Shown here piece after piece: positions 60,001 through 64,000 of a stretch of DNA of 64,000 bases. Made by a program: the position numbers and the translations under genes. How positions within the stretch are numbered: the stretch's first letter is position 1; each line of letters opens with the position of its first letter. Under the pieces are notes generated by a model. The model made no database searches. It was not told where the DNA came from and was given only the letters and a program-made list of their open reading frames with translations. The stretch comes from Cytobacillus luteolus (GTDB lineage: Bacteria; Bacillota; Bacilli; Bacillales; Bacillaceae_L), in assembly GCF_017873715.1 (NCBI RefSeq), contig NZ_JAGGKM010000001.1:868001-932000 (forward strand), written 5' to 3'.

Positions 60001-60294
60001 ATGATCCAACGTACTGTATTAGTAAAGTTTGCGGAAACCACAACTCAGGAGCAACTTGTAGAAGTTGTTAGCCGTTTCAAGGCTTTAGAAAATGTTTTAA
60101 CTGGAATAGTTGAAATTCAAGCAGGTCTGAATGTAGCTGAAAAAAGTAAGGAATTCCAAGTGGTCCTGATGGTTCGCTTCGAGAATCAGGCTGCACTAGA
60201 TGCATATACTGCTAATGAAGATCATCAGGCTGTTGCAGCATTTATCCGTGAAGTTGGCCGGGTCGATAGTATCGGAGTAGATATCGAGATTTAG
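60001..60294 (+). CDS. Dabb-domain (stress-responsive alpha/beta barrel) protein
   Basis: 97 residues. IQRTVLVKFAETTTQEQLVE, GLNVAEKSKEFQVVLMVRF and LDAYTANEDHQAVAAFIRE match the Dabb family of small dimeric barrels (VLxKF..., then HPxHxxx-type HQAVAAF). Enzymatic role unknown. ATG 60001 with AGAGGG upstream; terminator at 60319. Confidence 0.85.
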   Translation: MIQRTVLVKFAETTTQEQLVEVVSRFKALENVLTGIVEIQAGLNVAEKSKEFQVVLMVRFENQAALDAYTANEDHQAVAAFIREVGRVDSIGVDIEI

Positions 60295-60318
60295 TACCAC
60301 CCAAACATTTATAATAGG

Positions 60319-60348
60319 TAGCCATACTTCAAGAAGGAAGTATGGCTA
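60319..60348 (+). terminator. Terminator after the Dabb gene
   Basis: TAGCCATACTTC/GAAGTATGGCTA, 12-bp perfect stem, 6-base loop; no long T run. Confidence 0.75.
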
Positions 60349-60401
60349 TTTGCGTGGAAGTATTAGGGATGTGAAGTAGAGAAAAATATGGAGTGGATAA
60401 A

Positions 60402-60950
60402 ATGATAAATTTAGCTGATAAGCCAACTATTTTAGGAGAAAAGGTCATACTTAGACCATTTACAGAAGATGATATTCCTTATTTAGAAGAATGTCTAAAG
60501 GATCCTGAAGTAATAAAACTTACAGGAAGTTCAGCTGATCTTGATAGAGAAACGTTTTTAAATTGGTATAGAACTAGAAATGAACAAACCGATCGATTAG
60601 ACCTTGCCATTGTTGACCAATCTCAAGGTATCTTGGTGGGAGAAGTTGTTATCAATCTCTATGATGAAATATATAATAGTATGAATTTTAGGATTCTGAT
60701 TGGACCTAGAGGTAGAAATCGGGGATTGGGAACGGAAGCTACGAAGCTTATACTAGACTACGTTTTTACTAACACACAGATAAATCAAATTACTTTGAGT
60801 GTCTTTGACTTTAATCCAAGAGCAAAGTATGTGTATGAAAAGATGGGGTTTGTTGTGGAAAGTATAGATGAAAATGATTTGGAGTATGAAGGTGAATGGA
60901 TAGATTCTATTAATATGAAATTGACAAGGGAAGCTTGGAGGAGTAGATAG
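60402..60950 (+). CDS. GNAT-family N-acetyltransferase (RimJ/RimL-like)
   Basis: 182 residues from ATG 60402, GGAG nine bases upstream; GTG 60393 directly follows that site. ILGEKVILRPFTEDDIPYLE is the RimJ/L opening, LIGPRGRNRGLGTEATKLIL the acetyl-CoA-binding loop (R-G-x-G-x-G/A-like) and VFDFNPRAKYVYEKMGFVVE the final strand and helix. Acceptor unknown. Confidence 0.9.
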   Translation: MINLADKPTILGEKVILRPFTEDDIPYLEECLKDPEVIKLTGSSADLDRETFLNWYRTRNEQTDRLDLAIVDQSQGILVGEVVINLYDEIYNSMNFRILIGPRGRNRGLGTEATKLILDYVFTNTQINQITLSVFDFNPRAKYVYEKMGFVVESIDENDLEYEGEWIDSINMKLTREAWRSR

Positions 60951-60962
60951 TCTGGATCCTAG

Positions 60963-60995
60963 CCGTATTCGGACAGGAAAGAGAGGAAACGAGAC
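60963..60995. repeat. Half unit of the 52-bp-type repeat
   Basis: CGTATTCGGACAGGAAAGAG followed by GGAAACGAGAC keeps the CGGACAGG and AACGAG marks of the unit. Just upstream of the gene at 61003. Confidence 0.5.
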
Positions 60996-61002
60996 AAGTT
61001 AA

Positions 61003-61881
61003 ATGAATAATGTTATAGAAGCTGTTGAATTTAAATTTAAGTGCGCCAAATACCACTACCAGCAGTCACTTAAAGTCATGCTCGAATTAAAAGAAGAAAA
61101 TATCCATATCTTCATTAGTGAATTCTGTGGGATGATGGAATCATTACATAGTGCAATTGAGATAGCGAATGCTTGTACATATAAACAAAGTCCAGCTGAT
61201 GCTATTGCTTTTAGAAAATCTTTAAAAGCGATTGAAATTGCTGAATTGGAGTATTTGGAGCAGTTCTTGAAGGCTAATCGGAAAGGGAACGTATTTGAGT
61301 TCCTTGACGAAAAGACAATACAAATTATTCCTATACCGAAGAAAACCCAAATGGGAAACTATGAAATGCGCAATGTTGAGACTTACATAAAGGAAATAAT
61401 GGAATGTGCTGAAAGGGTAATATATGAGTTTATACATATATACAGTAAAAGTACAATTCATTTCGATCAATCATGGCGCATACTGGATATGAATCGGGCC
61501 TCTATTTTATGTAAGGAATGTGGAGGGGTTGTTACCAGTATCTTGGGTCATATCGGAAATTTAAATGAAATCTCATTGAAGGAAAAAGCACATCTTCTCC
61601 CGCAGCGGAGCTATGTCTATGGGCACGAGTTGATTCAGGCTGATCTTTTACCATGGGGTGGAGCCAATGAAATTTCAGAGAATGAAATTATTGTACCTAT
61701 TGAAACCCTTAGTTTTGATGTGAAGAAAGAAGGGGCTACTGGCTGCTGTGGCCCAGATTCCTCTGAGTTCAATATATATTGTATAAATGGGCATGCAGTT
61801 GGAAAAGAAGCTGCCGATTGTTGGATGCCTCATTTTATACGATTTCCTTTAAGTAGAGTTATAAGAAATGAAGTTTTATAG
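61003..61881 (+). CDS. Hypothetical protein with Cys motifs
   Basis: 292 residues. The N-terminal 170 are helical (FKFKCAKYHYQQSLKVMLEL, CGMMESLHSAIEIANACTY). A Cys-bearing C-terminal domain follows, with ILCKECGGVVTSI, GATGCCGPDSSEFNIYCING and HAVGKEAADCWMPHF. CKEC and GCCGPD with later Cys/His could bind zinc. No family recognised. ATG 61003 lies near a repeat remnant and has no strong ribosome site. Terminator at 61885. Confidence 0.68.
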   Translation: MNNVIEAVEFKFKCAKYHYQQSLKVMLELKEENIHIFISEFCGMMESLHSAIEIANACTYKQSPADAIAFRKSLKAIEIAELEYLEQFLKANRKGNVFEFLDEKTIQIIPIPKKTQMGNYEMRNVETYIKEIMECAERVIYEFIHIYSKSTIHFDQSWRILDMNRASILCKECGGVVTSILGHIGNLNEISLKEKAHLLPQRSYVYGHELIQADLLPWGGANEISENEIIVPIETLSFDVKKEGATGCCGPDSSEFNIYCINGHAVGKEAADCWMPHFIRFPLSRVIRNEVL

Positions 61882-61884
61882 CTT

Positions 61885-61920
61885 AAAGGGGCATTACCAC
61901 ATCAATGGGTAATGCCTTTT
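61885..61920 (+). terminator. Terminator after the gene at 61003
   Basis: AAAGG-GGCATTACC/GGTAATGCC-TTTT, T run inside the right arm. Confidence 0.83.
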
Positions 61921-62037
61921 CTCATACTAGAAGCTAGCTAGTTTTATTTATATGGACGCTTTTTGAGCATGGAATCTTTCAAAAATACGATTCATAAAAT
62001 AGACTAGTATTGAATTGAGTAGTAGAAAGTGGAAACA

Positions 62038-62068
62038 AGTCCGAATGCAAGTCTCATTCGGACAGGTA
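62038..62068. repeat. Dispersed hairpin fragment of the 52-bp family
   Basis: GTCCGAATG and CATTCGGACAGG form an inverted pair with a 7-base loop, then GTAGATTG; the same arms as in the tandem array but with a short loop. Confidence 0.6.
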
Positions 62069-62093
62069 GATTGCAACAATTGGAGGTTAAATA

Positions 62094-62867
62094 ATGGAGA
62101 TGCATTATCGATCGTGGGGAGACCCCAAAAAACCAACCATACTGCTACTGCACGCCCTTGCTTGTCATAATGGCTGGTGGAAATGGGTAGCACCTTACTT
62201 GGAAAAGGAGTTCTATTTAGTTGCCCCGGATTTACGTGGTCACGGTTTGAGCCCTTGGGCGGATAGTTATCGTTTCGAGGATTACGCAATGGATATAGAA
62301 AAACTTGCTAGAACGTTTGAAGGACCTTATGCCATAGTGGGGCACTCAATGGGTGGCTACGTTGGTCTAAAAGTAGCTAGTCGGGGAGTTTGTCCCCCTT
62401 CAGCTTTAATGATCGCCGATATGAAAATCGACTCGCCGGATGAGGAATTAGCAGGTCTACATAAAGCTGCTCAAAAGAGTGGACGCACCTATGAGACCTT
62501 GCAAGACGCTGTGGTTCAGTATAAATTACTTCCACCAAAGCATACAGCCCCGATGGACCGGATAGAGGAAATTGCTAAGGAGTGTTACCGTCAATTGGAG
62601 GATGGACACTGGAGAGAGCGGTTTGATAGACGTGCCTTAGCCATTGAAAAGGTTGAATCCATCAAATTATCTAGTCAGATAAGCTGTCCAACCTGGATTG
62701 TTCGAGCAAATGAAAGTGTAGTAATGCCGGCTGAGGGTGCCGAAGAACTCACTCGTATCACCAATGGGCAATTGCAAGAGATGGAAGGGGCGTGTCACCA
62801 CCTGCCATTGGAAGTACCCGAAGCGTTTGCTACACTGATTCGAAGCTTTATGGCCAAGCTTAGGTAA
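62094..62867 (+). CDS. Alpha/beta-hydrolase fold protein
   Basis: 257 residues. LLHALACHNGWWKWVAPYLE has the oxyanion His-x-x-x-x-x-W region, VAPDLRGHGLSPWADSYRFE the D-x-R-G-x-G-x-S turn, AIVGHSMGGYVGLKVASRG the nucleophile Ser, and MEGACHHLPLEVPEAFA the catalytic His. A soluble esterase- or lactonase-type enzyme; substrate unknown. ATG 62094 with TTGGAGG upstream. Confidence 0.9.
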   Translation: MEMHYRSWGDPKKPTILLLHALACHNGWWKWVAPYLEKEFYLVAPDLRGHGLSPWADSYRFEDYAMDIEKLARTFEGPYAIVGHSMGGYVGLKVASRGVCPPSALMIADMKIDSPDEELAGLHKAAQKSGRTYETLQDAVVQYKLLPPKHTAPMDRIEEIAKECYRQLEDGHWRERFDRRALAIEKVESIKLSSQISCPTWIVRANESVVMPAEGAEELTRITNGQLQEMEGACHHLPLEVPEAFATLIRSFMAKLR

Positions 62868-63061
62868 TAATTTAAAATACAGAATGGGTATTTACACTAG
62901 ACTTACGATGTTGTAGTATGCACGAACCATGAAATAATAAATAGTTCAGTTTAGAAGTGGAACATGTAGGTTGTCCTTCAAAATTGAACTATGGTCGGCT
63001 TGTTCCTGATTTTCACGTGAGTTATAACACTAGTTAATGAAGAATATACATATTGTTGATT

Positions 63062-63217
63062 TTAATCTCTCATTGCTCCTGCCTTGCGCGAAGTCATTGC
63101 ACCTTGGCCTTCATTAACATCTTTTTGAATTTCTTGCTTTACTGTTTGTGCATCAGTTCCCGCATATTCTGGTTTCATAATTGAATCTACATTTACTTTA
63201 GTTTGTTGATATTTCAT
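63062..63217 (-). CDS. Small acid-soluble spore protein-like protein (gamma-type relative)
   Basis: 51 residues from ATG 63217, AGGAGG upstream; the in-frame ATG 63247 lacks a site. It starts MKYQQTKVNVDSIMKPEY and contains AGTDAQTVKQEIQKDVNEGQ. PEYAGTDAQTVKQ resembles the TEFAS-E-T/D-AQxVKQ repeat with the germination protease site of gamma-type SASPs. Only one such unit is present, so it may be a short relative. Would be made in the forespore if this is right. Confidence 0.55.
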   Translation of the reverse strand: MKYQQTKVNVDSIMKPEYAGTDAQTVKQEIQKDVNEGQGAMTSRKAGAMRD

Positions 63218-63433
63218 ATTAGACCTCCTCAAAATATTATTTCTCAAATCTTATTATTTACAAAGAAAGTGGTTTTAAGTACATTACTTAAAATGATGTT
63301 CTCTTGTAGAGAAATATAATAGAGGGTAGTCAGAAGGATTATACCTTTTTGTGTTGAAATAATTGTTTTAAGTTCAACACAAAATAATTCTTTTGTGTGG
63401 GATATCTTTACTGAAAATAAGGAGATAAAAACT

Positions 63434-64000
63434 ATGCTTTTGTCAGATCTAAAGTACGAAGAGTATAAATTATTAAATGAGGATAATAGCTTTTGGGATC
63501 GTAAAATGATTGCTATTATCCAACAGGAAAACATATCTGAAGGAAGGTTAACTCGTTTTTCTTACGGTTCAAATATTGTTTATAGCTATAACGGTGAGTT
63601 AGTCATTAAATTGTATCCTAGTTATTTTAAGAATGAATTTGAACGTGAATTAGAAGTATTGAAAAATATTGAAAATGGCATAATCTTTGTTGAAATACCA
63701 AGGTTACGCTCTGTTGGTTCCTATGAAGGCTGGGACTATCTTATCATGAGTGAACTAAAAGGAACACTATTGATTGATTTGTGGGACAAACTTACGATTG
63801 AAGAAAAGAAAGAGTGTAGTATTGATTTAGGAAAAGTCATCCGTGAGTTTCATTCCATTCCAAGTGACAATTTTAAAACGATAGATGTAGATTGGCAGTC
63901 ATTTATAAAAACTCAATATTTTACTATGATTGATAACCAAAAAAAGTCCAATTTACCTCAGAAGTTTTTTGAGACTTTAGAAGAGTATGTGGATGAGACT
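63434..64000 (+). CDS. Aminoglycoside phosphotransferase-like kinase (partial, runs off right edge)
   Basis: Open from ATG 63434 (AAGGAG upstream) to the window edge, 189 codons. RLTRFSYGSNIVYSYNGELV and IKLYPSYFKNEFERELEVLK give the N-lobe with the ATP-binding Lys in VIKLYP. IPRLRSVGSYEGWDYLIMSE and IDLGKVIREFHSIPSDN follow the APH/fructosamine-kinase pattern. The catalytic loop lies beyond the edge. Not likely to be a resistance gene in itself; the family includes many metabolic kinases. Confidence 0.82.
   Translation, partial: MLLSDLKYEEYKLLNEDNSFWDRKMIAIIQQENISEGRLTRFSYGSNIVYSYNGELVIKLYPSYFKNEFERELEVLKNIENGIIFVEIPRLRSVGSYEGWDYLIMSELKGTLLIDLWDKLTIEEKKECSIDLGKVIREFHSIPSDNFKTIDVDWQSFIKTQYFTMIDNQKKSNLPQKFFETLEEYVDET

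Noticed and set aside
63244-63534. 96-residue minus-strand frame opposite the APH-like gene start
   Set aside because: Antisense to a gene with a clear ribosome site and a recognisable product.

Overview
The window looks like chromosomal DNA of a low-GC, endospore-forming member of the Bacillaceae. The evidence is AGGAGG-type ribosome sites, frequent GTG and TTG starts, a small acid-soluble spore protein-like gene, YtrA-type GntR, DUF3231, DUF1048, DUF3169 and YhaQ/YhaP-like genes, and Fur boxes ahead of a siderophore importer. A multisubunit Na+/H+ antiporter cluster and a NaChBac-type sodium channel suggest, as inference, a sodium cycle as in alkaliphilic or halotolerant bacilli. I see no rRNA, tRNA, insertion sequence, prophage or CRISPR array.

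Layout. 1-3.8 kb (minus): Mrp/Mbh-like cation/proton antiporter genes in the order E-F-G-(DUF4040)-B-C-D; D runs off the left edge and the DUF4040 gene has a frameshift. 4-16.4 kb: an accessory region with an OFA-type MFS transporter, a small basic protein/nucleotidyltransferase-fold pair plus an orphan paralog, a sigma factor, VOC, SRPBCC and CPBP proteins, and a locus bracketed by two DUF3231 genes. That locus holds two tandem proteins made largely of Asp-Ala repeats and a third protein sharing their terminal motif. Seven copies of a hairpin repeat, all in one orientation, sit in this stretch. 16.4-20.3 kb: a YtrA-type regulator/ABC operon and an ECF sigma factor. 21-23.6 kb: a PadR-DUF1048 operon and an efflux ABC pair that appear to share an operator. 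25.3-30 kb: an S9 peptidase and an M20 peptidase divergent from a MocR regulator. 31.6-34.7 kb: XRE-DUF3169-ABC exporter. 34.7-43 kb: AlkD-like protein, Bcr/CflA transporter, membrane proteins, a P-loop kinase, a 45-residue Arg-Gly-Phe peptide, a lipoprotein, a voltage-gated sodium channel and a coiled-coil protein. 43.1-43.8 kb: a tandem array of twelve 52-bp hairpin units. 43.8-47.4 kb (minus): a phosphonate-type ABC importer. 47.7-52.5 kb: a MEDS-domain histidine kinase, then a BMP-type binding lipoprotein paired with a chemoreceptor. 52.8-59 kb: a Fur-box-rich iron region with a 38-residue zinc-ribbon peptide, a RecB/AddB-like Cys-rich protein, a flavoprotein reductase and a siderophore ABC system. 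59-64 kb: small regulators, a Dabb protein, a GNAT, a hypothetical Cys-rich protein, an alpha/beta hydrolase, an SASP-like gene and the start of an APH-type kinase.

Candidates for undescribed biology, in my order: the Asp-Ala repeat locus (11.1-13.4 kb) with its DUF3231 flanks; the small-protein/nucleotidyltransferase pair (5.8-6.9 kb); the 52-bp array and its dispersed relatives; the Fur-controlled zinc-ribbon/RecB-like pair; the 125-bp intergenic element present twice (7.6 and 13.5 kb); and the uniformly oriented hairpin family. All functional statements come from reading the sequence and recalling families; no database search was run.
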